Below the pieces are notes generated by a model, which was given only the letters and a program-made list of their open reading frames with translations, searched no databases and had not been told where the DNA came from. The translations under genes were made by a program, and so were the position numbers. Below are positions 22,101 to 32,400 of a stretch of DNA of 64,000 nucleotides, piece after piece. The first letter of the stretch is position 1; every line of letters begins with the position of its first letter. Source of the DNA: Physcia stellaris (taxonomy: Eukaryota > Ascomycota > Lecanoromycetes > Caliciales > Physciaceae); NCBI GenBank assembly GCA_018902385.1, contig JABSSW010000034.1:434001-498000 (forward strand), read 5' to 3'.

Positions 22101-23515
22101 TTATTAACATGCTATCCAGACCTCTCGAAGATCTTTAGGATTTAAGATACCTCAGACTTGCCTCCCAGTAATTGAAGGAAGAGAATGAATATTAATGGTA
22201 TTATAGTACATGTTCCTTAACCGTATCTTGCTTACTGGCACAATGCTCCAGCGTCTGTTAGTAATTTAAGGACTTCGAAGACTGCGCTTTGATATGGCTT
22301 CAAAAGAGTCCATAGATAATCAAATGACCTTTGGAGCTTACTTCACCTCTATGTAGGCTTAATTTCTCAGCAAAAAAAAGACAGAGGCGAGGACAGGATC
22401 AACAGCAGCTGTCCAAAGGGATACTTACAGTAACAATTGCACTCATATGTTACCTTGCTGCCATCCAGTCATTGCTCACTGACACACAAGACCTGAGCTC
22501 TAGCAACGTTCGAGCCAAGCACCAAGAGCACGAGAAATACGTTTCACGAAGCTTGATGTTGGATCTTTGAAGTATCATCTCTTTCAATGGCACAGATAAG
22601 CTGATGTTAAGGGACGCCCTCTTGCACGAAACTGGCACATGAGCTGCAGGGTTTCGAGAAGGCGTCAATATCGCAGTAGGAGCGTCTCTTGATTGTTTGA
22701 CAAATATGGGTTAGTATCTCGTCCATTCGTTTATCAGCTCCTTTACTCTCATGATATCAAAGTCGAAACTTACCACCTTTGAACGCTATCTGACTCACTG
22801 TATATCACATGCACCGGTGGAGGACGACACCATTTTCCAGGACCTGCAGAATGCGTAATACATTAGTGTCCGTAAACTTCGCTCAGCACTGTCCGATGTA
22901 TCTTGAGTGTGTTTCTGGGGCAGGTGCCGGGATTTGCATCACCTGAACCCATAAAATCTCATGGTCTAATGTGGTGCTATCTTGCCTCTGATGTATTGTC
23001 ACTAATACAGTCATTATGGCAAAACGCGTACCCGCCTCTGGTACAAAGAACATGAAGACGAATTGAAGACGACATCATCTTTTGATTTGGTCTCAAGTCG
23101 GGTGACTGCACATCTGTCGGTGTATCATAACAATTAGCATCACTTAGTACCAGAGCGTAGGTTAGAAAGGGTGCCATATCAGTGCATGGGATACTCCTAC
23201 CACAATGATCATCAATCTGCGCTTGCTTGACATTTATGCATACACGATTAGGGTAGATTTATATTTCTACAAGCTCATCGCCTTCTTTATTTCTCTCTCC
23301 GTGAGGAGTAAACATATTTTCATCTAGAAAGCGCCGAAGCGAAACGGTCTGGGTGAATTGACCAGGCCGAAATGACACATTGCTTATCCTTCCGCTTGAA
23401 GTAAAGTGAGCTCTTCCTCCCTCGCCGCCACACAAAAGTGTGATCTTGACGTTTGTGAGCGCTGACGCGAGAGTCATCTTGCTGATTTGAATCTATCTCG
23501 TCTACGGCAGGAAAA
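22101..23515. other. Spacer with a dispersed repeat copy
   Basis: One copy of a three-member repeat lies at about 23050-23140 on the reverse strand (partners about 25290-25370 and 26245-26330). I see no intact gene. Sequence just before 23516 (TACGGCAGGAAAA) leads into the next gene. Confidence 0.4.
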
Positions 23516-25058
23516 ATGGCTAGACGTACCTACGGATCAGGTAGCGCAGCCTCGGAGTGGAGCAGGCTTTTTCGCCAGCACCTCGTGAGGAGAGTGAGAA
23601 CGAGGCAGATGGCAGACCAGCTCCAGAGCGAGTCTCGACTCCGCCGCGTGACCCACCTCCTTCAAGACCAGTGCCGAGCTCGATTCCTCGAGCTGCAACA
23701 GACCCAGCGCAGCCAAGGCAGCCCGAGGTCGTTAAAGAGTGGGAAGCCATATTTCACATGAATGGGCGCAGAGGGCTTCAGCAAGCATTTTATGCATACG
23801 CTAAAGCACAGCTCAGAGATGCAAATACACAAGAAGAATGGCGGGTAATCGAGTCAAACGCGAGCTGGAATCATTTACTGCGCGACGAGAAAGATGGAAC
23901 GAACCATGTTCTGACCCTCCTTCACACTCTACCAGATTTCATGATTCTTACTCTTCTCCGCGGCGAGCTTGCCTATCGTTGTGAGAGCGATGCTAAAGTG
24001 GCTACATATGTCAAGGAGCACATGTCATTGAACTTGGGGCCTGGCATTTACCTCAACATCCTCCATGATCACGACGGTCGATGGCTCTCTAGCAAAGAAA
24101 TGTCAACCGTTCTAGATACCTTGGACGCCTATGTGGATGGTGATGGAAGTGGCTCTCCGACGACATTGCAGATGCAGATAGACCAGGCCATTTATCCTTG
24201 GCCGAGAGTCGGTAATAAGGTCCGCTGGCTGACGTCTGAACCCGCGCCAATTGTTCTGAAGGACTGGATAAAAAGTGCAAGGGAGACCTACTGCAGCAAT
24301 GTGGCAGATCAGACCGAGCGGTTCATATCATGTCCGACAGAGGTGGGCTGGGCAGCGAACGTCGATGATCGCTGCAAGCGGCATCTGAAAAATACCGGCA
24401 CAACATATATCTTCGGCTTGCTGCAAGCCGTACTTCGTTCACCTCCCCCAATCGGGCCTGCATTTCCTCCCCCTTTACAAGTCCTTCTATTCCCATTGTG
24501 GGAGAGAAATGAGGTGCTTTGCAGAGTTGGCGAGATTGTAGGCTCACTACTCTGTCACTCGTACTGGTATCTGGGCGGTTATAACCCCTCCTTTGCCGGT
24601 TGCTTTCAATGGGATGATGATACTGCTTCCCTTCAAGACGTGACCCCTCCACAAAGCACTCGGGCTATTTGGATCAATAGTCTGAGAGTCATGTGGAGTC
24701 GTCTCGAATTTGACAAGCCTCTTCTCGAAGATATTCTTAAGCGTCATGACTGGAGTCAGGACGTCTATGACGCTACAAGGCTCCAAGAGCTGACAGCTGA
24801 ACTCGAGGAGGTCAAAAGGAGAAGCGCGAGAAATGGGGTCAACTCAATGCCGTTAACAAAGAGCGCGACGAGCTTGAGGCAGAGCGTCGGAAGCTTCAGG
24901 CAGAAGCCGATGTCAATCTCAACGTCTCTAGCACTCAGCGAGACAGAGAGGTTGCAGAGGCCTTGAAGGGGCTTTCACTCGTTCAAAAAAAGCTTGACAA
25001 CGTCGTGTCGGACAATAAGGAATGGCGCAAGCACTTCGCTGGTAGTGAAAAGCCTTAG
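23516..25058 (+). pseudogene. Frame-disrupted paralogue of the 511-aa gene
   Basis: ATG 23516 begins MARRTYGSGS, like MAGNFYGSQR of the intact copy. The domain blocks are all present: VKEWEAIFHMNGRRGLQQAF, SWNHLLRDEKDGTNHVL, GIYLNILHDHDGRWLS, FISCPTEVGWAA, VGEIVGSLLCHSYWYLGG. The frame shifts once in a T5 run near 23568 and once near 24810; both fit loss of one base. After the second point the coiled-coil tail (KERDELEAERRKLQAEA) runs to TAG 25056-25058. Without these two changes the protein would match the intact paralogue from end to end, so the decay is recent or the assembly is at fault. Confidence 0.75.
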
Positions 25059-26373
25059 ACCTGTCTGAGCGCATTTTCATTGTGAGCGGATTAGCTTCTG
25101 GAGTGTAGTTAAATTCCAATATACTGATTTGATCCATGAATTATCTCCTCCTACATGCAGTGACTTCAAAACCGTGACAGAGCCTCATAAAGTGACACTA
25201 TCATCCTCACAAAGTGACGCATCATATCGCAGAAAACCTCTTACCCTATTTCTCCAGTGCTAAGACGAGTACCCACCCTTAGCGCAAAGTGATTGAATAT
25301 AATATGAAGAAGACATCATCTCCAGATTCCGTCCCAAGTCGGGTAATCGTACGTTTGTCGAGGAATATCATAGAAAGATGTGTCACAAATAGTAGCACCA
25401 CTTAATGCCAGGCCATGGGATGAGTCTTTATCTCGAAACTTTAGCCATTACGGAACTTGGTAAATCGCTGTGTACTTCGGGATATGGGTGACTGCAGGAT
25501 GTCGAAGGCGGCGCAGTCGCATTAGATCTTTCATGAGGCTTTCACAGTCAACTCAACAAGCGCCAGCCATTGTGACGGACAGCGACCAGAAGATTCAGGA
25601 CATCCCAGATGACGTTTACGAGGCTTGACGATTGTCGAACAGCAGCTCTTCGCTTCCGACAAGCCGGCTATGGATGTCAACTGCGCTACATTTGGTCTTG
25701 TAAAGGTGAAGAGCGATTAAGCATGGAGCCGTAGGCAAATGGGCTCTGCGCATCCCCAAACATCAGTCTAGAATATGTACTAACAGTAAAACGTTCGAGC
25801 TCACAAGTTTATTCTATTGATTCTGGTAATAACGTGATGTGCTTGCTCCGAGCTTATGGTTGGGAATGCTCTGGGGGGTGCAGGAAGTGAATCTGCCCAC
25901 CGAACAGGACGACAACTGAATTAAGCGCTCCGTGGTCTGCAAAGAGATTTATACTAACCTTGCATGCTGCCTTATTCATTATAACGATTCCAAGAGGAAC
26001 CACGTTGAGCTTGTGGACACCGGTCGTTGAATTTCGATTATTAAAAATAAGCTTTCGAAGACGGGACGAGCCGCCGGACCGAGAGACTAATTCCCCACAG
26101 ACTCACTCGGCTACAGTATACTCAGGAGGATTGTACAATTCAGACTCCATCAAATACGGTACAAAATATCCTATAGTCTAATGTGTGCAGTTTTGCTCTT
26201 CATGAATCGCCATTGAAATATGACAAGACGCGAACCCATCCCTAGGACAAAGCACATGAATATGATCATGAATGACTTGTATCTCCTGATTCCGCCCCAA
26301 GTCGGGTAATCGTAGGTCTGTCAGGTTATATACTCAAAGACAGAATCATTTCAAAAAAGAGACAATACCTTAG
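25059..26373. other. Spacer with two dispersed repeat copies
   Basis: About 25290-25370 and 26245-26330 match each other and 23050-23140. The core on the minus strand is ATTACCCGACTTGGG followed by CGGAATC. No full gene is seen. Confidence 0.45.
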
Positions 26374-26613
26374 TTAGACTACTTGACTGACGATCTGCGC
26401 TACTTTAGCACGCCAGAAGTTGTGAAGCGTTTGGCAGACGATCCACTGCGAAGGTATGAAGCCTTTCGCAGACAACATGCACAGTTCCGCAGATTAGATG
26501 TCTATTTTTCACAGCATGTTCTCGTCAGAGGGTGGGAACTAATGTTGATTGAGGACGACATATCTGCTGTGGAAATCCTGTGGGAGGTCCGAAAAAGTGG
26601 GACTCAAAGCTGA
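26374..26613 (+). CDS. Small exon-like ORF with a STPE module
   Basis: The frame opens after an acceptor-like CCTTAG and ends at 26611-26613, with about 79 residues. It reads LRYFSTPEVVKRLADDPLRR, then a helical Arg/Gln-rich stretch (FRRQHAQFRRLDVYF) and LVRGWELMLIEDDIS. A related reading lies at 30923-31180. No ATG is in a good place, so it may be the last exon of a gene or a fragment. Function unknown. Confidence 0.45.
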   Translation, partial: LDYLTDDLRYFSTPEVVKRLADDPLRRYEAFRRQHAQFRRLDVYFSQHVLVRGWELMLIEDDISAVEILWEVRKSGTQS

Positions 26614-26639
26614 AATAAATATCTGGCGTTAAGTGCTGG

Positions 26640-26722
26640 ATAATCGCAGTGAAAGTGGCATCACGCTAAGGGACTTATGAATAATTTGCTTGATTTCAGC
26701 ATCATTGATCATACAGTGAATC
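26640..26722 (+). repeat. Dispersed 80-bp repeat, copy 1 of 3
   Basis: GTGAAAGTGGCATCACGCTA is followed by AGGGACTT, then GATTTCAGCATCA and GATCATACAGTGAATC. Partners lie at about 45888-45962 (nearly the full length) and about 30708-30735 (first half only). Confidence 0.7.
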
Positions 26723-28493
26723 TGACTTCAATACTCCATTAATTTCCTTCTTCAACCACCTCCCAAGGCACAGAAAAAACCCAGGAAAGACGCCGAACAA
26801 GAAGGGAAGATAGTATGTGGTCTCAAAAACAAGAGATGAAAGATGCAGAAACCAGAAGCTCAGGGGGAAAGTCGCCTATATAGGCGTGCCAAGTCCCAAT
26901 CACTGCAATTTCGTCTCATCCCAGCCAAGCGCGTCATCGAAAGCTTCTATTGACAGGGTGGTCGTCGTATATTGCTATTCGGAGAATGCTGCCGTGCCAG
27001 GGTTTGAGGCACGATTTGTTTGTACCAAGGATGGAATCGCTTCTTGTCAGGGTGGACATATTAGCGGCGAGACATCGAAGACACAATCGCGTCAGACCAG
27101 ACCATGGGATATCTCCTCCAAGCTGAACAGCCGGAAAATGCGCAAGGTCAGCGGTGCATGACAGGGGCAAAGTGACTAGAGGCTGCAGTGGAGCAGGTGG
27201 TTATTCCTGTGGCAGTTCGGCATTGAGATTCGAAGAAGATGGATACGCTCGATTTTTCACTAGGAATTGGTGGCCATTTGTATGGGGTCGAATGGAAATA
27301 TGGCAGGCTTCTCCTGCTTCTCTTGTTTCTCGGCTTTTTCTGCTTCACAGGCTTCGGAGGTTGGATTTCTCCCTTCCTCCACTCTCTAAAAATGTCTCCG
27401 CCTCCTGTCATACCCGCAACACTTTTTATCTTGCAGATTGGGAAGGAATTTCGGTAGAATCTAAGACGCCGCTGGGCTCGTTGAAGAAATTACCATGGAA
27501 GGTATTGTCGCTTTCGAGGCCGAGCAAGACAAGGAGAAGTCGATCGAAAGTTTTGGGATGGGTGAACATCAGATTGCCTAGGTATGCAGCTCTTCACCAG
27601 TTATCCCAAATTGCAATGGCATTCTCGCCTTTGATCAGCGAACCCTTGTTTCAAGCATCTTGGGTCGAATTGTTGAGACCTCAAAATATCCCCGCTTCTG
27701 CATTAGGTAGCAAGATCAAATTGTAAGCGGTTCCTAATCCTGTCCATTTGGCGACAGTTGTTATAGGGCGAATTTTCACCTGGCTTTGCGTATTTAGCAT
27801 GCTTCCAGTGAGCCTAAGTTGTCCTCTAAAAGCTGAGATTAAGGGAAGTGTGGATTTGGAATCGATATCGCGACGATTGTCTTGTACTAATGCAAACCGG
27901 AGTTAGAGAATTCCACCCATGTCATGATGTAGAATTGGTGATCCGATTCAGACTCACCAAGTATCCAGCTCTTTAGAGTCAGGCTATCGCGCGGTGAAGC
28001 GAGTCTCGTAGAGGGGCATTCTCTACGAACGTATTGGTCGTATGTGGCCTGTAGGTGCTCTTATGATATGAAGCGTTAACGATATCCGAAGAAGGGGTAC
28101 TGTTGGTTCACCGCGATGACATGCTGAGCGATCTCACCCGCTGCTTACGGTAACAAGGTGTGCAGGTACGGAAATCCAAGTGATCGTTACTGCGAAACCA
28201 TACTTACTAAGCTACAAGGTCCTCCGATGACGAGCAATCTGCTGTCTCCCAGACGTTTTCATTGTGCTTCGAACCAGGATGTGTCCATTCCGCACAGCAA
28301 GCGATTTAATACACATCATCGACCCGCAAAGGGCAATGAAGGCCGTTGAGCCAACGAACTTTGGCACGCCGAGTTTTCACGCAAGTAGATAACAGCGCCC
28401 ATTGACCCGCAGCAAGAAAGGTAAATACTTCTGTTATTGAGCGGGGAAGAGAGATCTGACAATCATTGGATTACAGATGGCCCCACAAACTTT
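26723..28493. other. Spacer, no supported gene
   Basis: Short frames at 26817-27161 (+) and 27148-27411 (-) have some coding feel (the latter Lys/Arg/Pro-rich) but no motif or repeat support. I leave them uncalled. Confidence 0.35.
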
Positions 28494-28790
28494 TCACCAT
28501 CGCTCAGCTAGAACCGGGTCACTGTCGGTGGGCTCTACCAAAACCCTCCTGCTGAGCCGGGTTTGGCGTCCATCGAGGATTATGGACAGAGCGACGTCAG
28601 CCTTCGCGTAGTTCCAGCCACGATACCCACAGCCAGTCCCAATATCCTTCGAATCGAATTGCCGGTCTGGGGAAGCCTTCCTCAACCGAGCATTTGAGCC
28701 AGGGCATTCAGCATTACGAAGGTGGCTATGGAGCTTGTTTTTTGAGGCGAAAGACGTTGTACAACGACGACAGGTAAAGAGGACTGGCAA
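28494..28790 (-). mobile_element. Ty3/gypsy fossil fragment: C2H2 finger and start of protease
   Basis: The minus strand encodes a C2H2 finger (CRRCTTSFASKNKLHSHLR) followed by a GCGYRGWNYA segment, as found between gag and protease in a group of fungal Ty3/gypsy elements. The 34318-41773 element has the same finger at about 39000. This piece is a fragment of ordinary base composition, far from full length, with no LTR in view. Confidence 0.6.
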
Positions 28791-28831
28791 GGTGAAGTGG
28801 TTAGCTGCCGGCTCATGGTCAGAGTCAGCTT

Positions 28832-29067
28832 AAGCTAGAAGAACTGGACTGTCTGCCTGGCCAACGTACTTCTGTTCGAGGGGTGGAATATTTCGTGCGA
28901 TGGAAGAGCTGGGGCCCGGAACATGACGACTGGGGAAGCCTTCCGGTACTCGGCAACACCATGGCTCTGATCATAGAGCACGGAGTGGACAGAGCTGCAA
29001 TACTGCCTACTGCCGCCTGCAAGCAGTATCGTTCGAATCAGCGCTTTGCTGTCTTGATTACTCGGTG
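28832..29067 (+). mobile_element. Ty3/gypsy fossil fragment: chromodomain
   Basis: The plus strand reads LEELDCLPGQRT, then EYFVRWKSWGPEHDDWGSL, the core of a retroelement chromodomain. It lies in opposite orientation to the adjacent gag/protease piece, so the two are rearranged fragments, not one element. Confidence 0.6.
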
Positions 29068-29559
29068 ACGGGACTACCCTCAAATCGACGGCGTCAGTTT
29101 CAACTCGGAAGTCTTTCGCAGACAGGCCTTTGACAGCTCAGATCGGCACACGGACTCTCTATGTCGCTCGCTCCGCTAAGGCCTATCACGGCGCTCTCAC
29201 TTTGGCTCAAAAGCCTATCGCAGAACCCTCAGTGTCGGTTTGCCAATGACGCTTCGGTATGTTGATGTTGAAACCCTGCCGGCGCAGAGTGTAGGCGTGT
29301 CTGCTTGAGTGCGTGCCATTGGGGGAGAGACCTTCTGTCAGCATAGTTTATGAGCATACAAGCCGGAAGTTCTGCGTAAGAATAACAATGCAGCTTCTAT
29401 CACCCTTCACTCGTTGTCACGGACAATTGACAAGGAAAGATCAGGAAGTGTTACGGTGATGGACGGGCGCGGTCGCTGCTGGTCACAACATAGTCTTGTT
29501 CAGTCGCGAGCGCATGCAAAAGTACTTTTGGTCCGCTCCAGTGCAATGCGAGTCACTTA
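29068..29559. other. Spacer
   Basis: Ordinary composition; I see no gene. Confidence 0.35.
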
Positions 29560-29770
29560 GGCTTGTAGTTGCACATCTGTTCCGACCTGCCACGAGATTG
29601 ATCACATCATGATATTAGAGTAGGCATGAATGCAGGCAATCCAGCTTTGATTGCTACCTAGAGTGCGAGAGACTGAGAAAATCTAAAGCGACGGGAAGGT
29701 GTCATCGCTACATGGTGTGTTTATTGCTTTTTACATCCCGAAACGTCCTTTGCGCTTCTCCTCGGCCTGC
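29560..29770 (+). repeat. Duplicated 3' flank, copy 1
   Basis: About 200 bases match 31918-32140: CTTAGGCTTGTAGTTGCACA, TCTGTTCCGACCTG, TAGAGTGCGA and GAGAAAATCTAAAG, and then the 3' coding end of two related minus-strand genes. The duplication therefore carried a gene tail and its downstream flank. Confidence 0.75.
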
Positions 29771-29782
29771 TTGGCTACATTT

Positions 29783-30572
29783 ACGCGGATTCAAAGACCC
29801 GGAGAGGCTTGCTTCTTCATCCCGAAACGTCTCTTGCGCTTCTCCTCGGTCTGCTTGGCTACGCGGATTCAAAGACCCGGAGAGGCTTGCTTCTTTATTG
29901 GTACAAGGCCAGTCGTATCGCGCCATGACTAGGTAGATTCAGTCAGCCAAGCAGACAGAGATAGAAGACAAGGACAGATTAGACTTACCCATGCATCCAA
30001 GGTGTCGGGAAGATTGGCCAGAGAAACAACATTGGCCTTGCTGAGTTGTTTCTTGCGTTGAGATCTGTCTTTCTTCTCAACATATGGGTTGGGAAGGGCG
30101 ATGTGCTCTGCGATGCCAATATTGAAGTCCTCGAGCAATGTCGCAACTTGGTGACGATCCATGTTCCCGGTGACCTTGCGCATGTCAAGAGACACTCCCG
30201 CAATCTGAGTTATTTTGCCGTTGTTCTCCTTGCTGGACTTCGAAATGCTTTCAATATCCATGAAGACGAAACGAGCGGAAGCGCGAGGTTCGACGCGGGG
30301 AAACAACCCCGAGGAAGAATGGCGATAAAGGATGCAAGAATACAGCATCCCGCGGATTCAAAGACCCGGAGAGCCCAACCTTACGCGGATCAAAGACCCG
30401 GAGAGCCCAACCTTACGCGGATTCAGAGACCCGGAGAGATCCAGCTTGTGAGCCGGTCATCGGGATAACCATAGTAAAGCTGAGCGTCGGACTCGTAAGG
30501 AATGTATTCTGAGGAGGACATGATGCGGAAAGAACAGGATGAGATCCTGCACGGATTCAAAGACCCGGAATG
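29783..30572 (+). repeat. Six copies of a GATTCAAAGACCCGGAG repeat
   Basis: CGCGGATTCAAAGACCCGGA occurs near 29785, 29863 and 30351, with variants near 30382, 30414 and 30551. The first two are part of a tandem duplication of about 76 bases that also repeats the gene tail (AAACGTC...CTTCTCCTCGG). Confidence 0.75.
29869..30348 (-). CDS. Small two-exon gene, tail paralogous to the interrupted gene
   Basis: The ATG is at 30348, with an internal ATG at 30261 (MDIESISKSS) as an alternative start. The donor TGG|GTAAGT and acceptor CTAG define an intron at 29929-29988 (60 nt, in phase); the stop is at 29869-29871, giving 139 residues. The body is charged with no known motif (LLEDFNIGIAEHIALPNPYV, KKDRSQRKKQL). 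Downstream, in another frame, lies AEEKRKGRFGM, which equals the tail of the gene at 32107-32299. The 3' end has thus been duplicated in tandem and the original terminus may be further downstream. Function unknown. Confidence 0.45.
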
Positions 30573-30922
30573 ACCCATAAGATCAAGTGATCAAGTGATA
30601 ATGAGATCAAATGATGAAAGTCGAAAGATGAAAAAGAAATGAAGAAAAATTTAATTTGAAGATGAATCGATTTCATAAGTATTTCACGGCGAATGCCGGG
30701 TAAGTCAACGGTGAAAGTGCTTCACGCTAAGGGACTTCAAATTTTGAACATTGTGCGAGGTTGTATGAAGATTGATGATATACCGATTTCGCAGTTTGCG
30801 TTCTCTTCGCATCACGTTTTCTTCTTTGCATTCTGTCTTTAATTGCATCACGTTTTTCTTTTCTTCGCATCACGTCTTCATCTTCGACGAGTCAAAGTGC
30901 TCACTGTTACGAGCGTGCCCGA
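30573..30922. other. AT-rich spacer
   Basis: Contains the half copy of the GTGAAAGTG...CACGCTAAGGGACTT repeat (30708-30735) and a GCATCACGTTTTCTT phrase repeated near 30810 and 30845. Confidence 0.4.
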
Positions 30923-31180
30923 CTGAGTAGCACGCCAGAAACAGTGCTATCGAATCAGTCAATCAGGAGTCAGTATCTGACTCACCAACAGCAGAATCAA
31001 CTGCTATACCAGTACGAGTACGCTCTATTACGACGGCTCGTACACCATTGGCCGCCTTCCCAGCTGAATCGGCTCGTCAACAACCTAACGAGCCAACAAC
31101 CCCTACCTACTATTTGCTCGGCAACCTCCCCAGTTACCGCACGAGGATCCCGCCCATTACAGCCCGAGAAAGATCCTTGA
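30923..31180 (+). CDS. Second STPE module, exon-like fragment
   Basis: It reads LSSTPETVLSNQSIRSQYL, then HQQQNQLLYQYEYALLRRLV and NNLTSQQP before a low-complexity end and a stop at 31178-31180. The order STPE, Gln/Arg-rich helix, LLRR/LVRGW-like block parallels 26374-26613. The NNLTSQQP end recurs on the minus strand near 31500 as NGLTSQQPA. It is probably a fragment of a small dispersed gene family. Confidence 0.4.
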   Translation: MSSTPETVLSNQSIRSQYLTHQQQNQLLYQYEYALLRRLVHHWPPSQLNRLVNNLTSQQPLPTICSATSPVTARGSRPLQPEKDP

Positions 31181-31917
31181 ATAGCGTTCGCCAGCCAAAT
31201 CGACGCGTCCTCTCACCCTCTTGCTTGAGTTCGGCAGAAGCCCAAGTGACAGTATCAAAGGCTGTGCGAGCGGCCTGAAAGAAGGGTCCGTGAAGGTCGG
31301 TGTATGTCTGTGGCCTTCTAGAAGAATCCATTGTGAAGCCACGCCAGTACTGAATCTAGGCTGGTCCAGAATGCACGGGAATCCCTTGTCCCAATAGCTG
31401 ATGGCCGCCGATTGAATGCTAGTCCGAGTGTTATCTCAGGTTGGGGTCGGGTTTCATGCCGCTCCATCATAAACCAGTCCAACATGACTATCGAGGCCGG
31501 CTGTTGTGATGTAAGACCATTGACGACTTTGTCCCGAGAGAGCAAGGTGGTACCTGCGCGCCTCGCATTTGTGCAAGAAGCACCTCTCGTTGGTGGAAGG
31601 TAAGCTCACAATATATCTTTGAGCCGATTAGCAGGATCTGAGGCTTCTCGGGGCTTCTTATCAACAGAGCTTAACAAACAATATGGTAATTAAGTGTGAA
31701 ACATCTCTTAGGGTCTTTCTCGCTTGTAACCTGCCCTTCGTGAAAAGGGCTGTGGATCAGCTTTGCGCAGGCTTGCCTGCCGCAGGAAGACATCGTGTGC
31801 ATTGGACTGGACTTGTTTGGCTTTGCGCGGACTTGCACGCCGCAGGAGGCGGTGGTGAAACAACGTTCAGAATGAAGTCTTCGATTGCGAGTCGGAAAAG
31901 CACAGTGCAATGCGACT
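31181..31917. other. Spacer with repeats
   Basis: It contains the near-identical 90-bp repeat at 31584-31673, and two diverged tandem copies of a GGCTTTGCGCRGGCTTGC-like unit at about 31745-31845. No gene is supported. Confidence 0.4.
31584..31673 (+). repeat. Near-identical 90-bp dispersed repeat, copy 1
   Basis: Over 85 bases almost match 46131-46217: GGTAAGCTCACAA, CTTTGAGCCGATTAGCAGGA, TCTGAGGCTTCTCGGGGCTT. High identity over 14.5 kb separation, unlike the diverged neighbours, points to a recent or conserved element. Confidence 0.8.
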
Positions 31918-32140
31918 CACTTAGGCTTGTAGTTGCACATCTGTTCCGACCTGCTACGAGACTGATCGCATCATGGAATTAGAGTATGCATGAACGCAGG
32001 TAGATCAGATTTGATTGCTGGTAAACCAGATTTGATTGCTATCTAGAGTGCGAAAATAAATGAGAAAATCTAAAGGGAAGATGCCATCGCCAGGTACAGA
32101 GTACATTCATTGCTTTTCCATGCCGAATCGTCCTTTTCTC
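31918..32140 (+). repeat. Duplicated 3' flank, copy 2
   Basis: Partner of 29560-29770. It includes a short internal duplication (AGATTTGATTGCT twice). Confidence 0.75.
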
Positions 32141-32299
32141 TTTTCCTCGGCCAGCTTGCCCGTGAAATCATTGAGCTCCTCCATGCCTCCCTTCTCCAGT
32201 GACTCTGCCATATCATATATCTCTCTAGCGAATAGCTTGACAGACCTAGTAAAGTCAAGAAAATCTCGGCTGGAACAGACGAGGAGCTCTCCCGCAATA
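32107..32299 (-). pseudogene. 3' part of a host gene split by a transposon
   Basis: The minus strand reads from the transposon boundary AGELLVCSSRDFLDFTRSVK, then LFAREIYDMAESLEKGG and LAEEKRKGRFGMEKQ, to a stop at 32107-32109. The frame is open and continuous right up to the TA at 32298-32299. The matching upstream coding sequence resumes in the same frame at 43937 on the far side of the insertion. The tail matches the AEEKRKGRFGM tail of the gene at 29.8-30.3 kb. Confidence 0.75.
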
Positions 32300-32400
32300 C
32301 AATCGTTTTAAAAAAGGTTGACGGTCGCGCGGACCGAGATTGAGAGTTTTCTCATCACACATCAAAATTGAGTGAGAGACGTGAAAAATCTCATCGTCAT
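32300..32400 (+). repeat. Left terminal inverted repeat
   Basis: Matches the reverse complement of 43836-43936 along its whole length, with about a dozen differences, mostly transitions. Confidence 0.88.
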
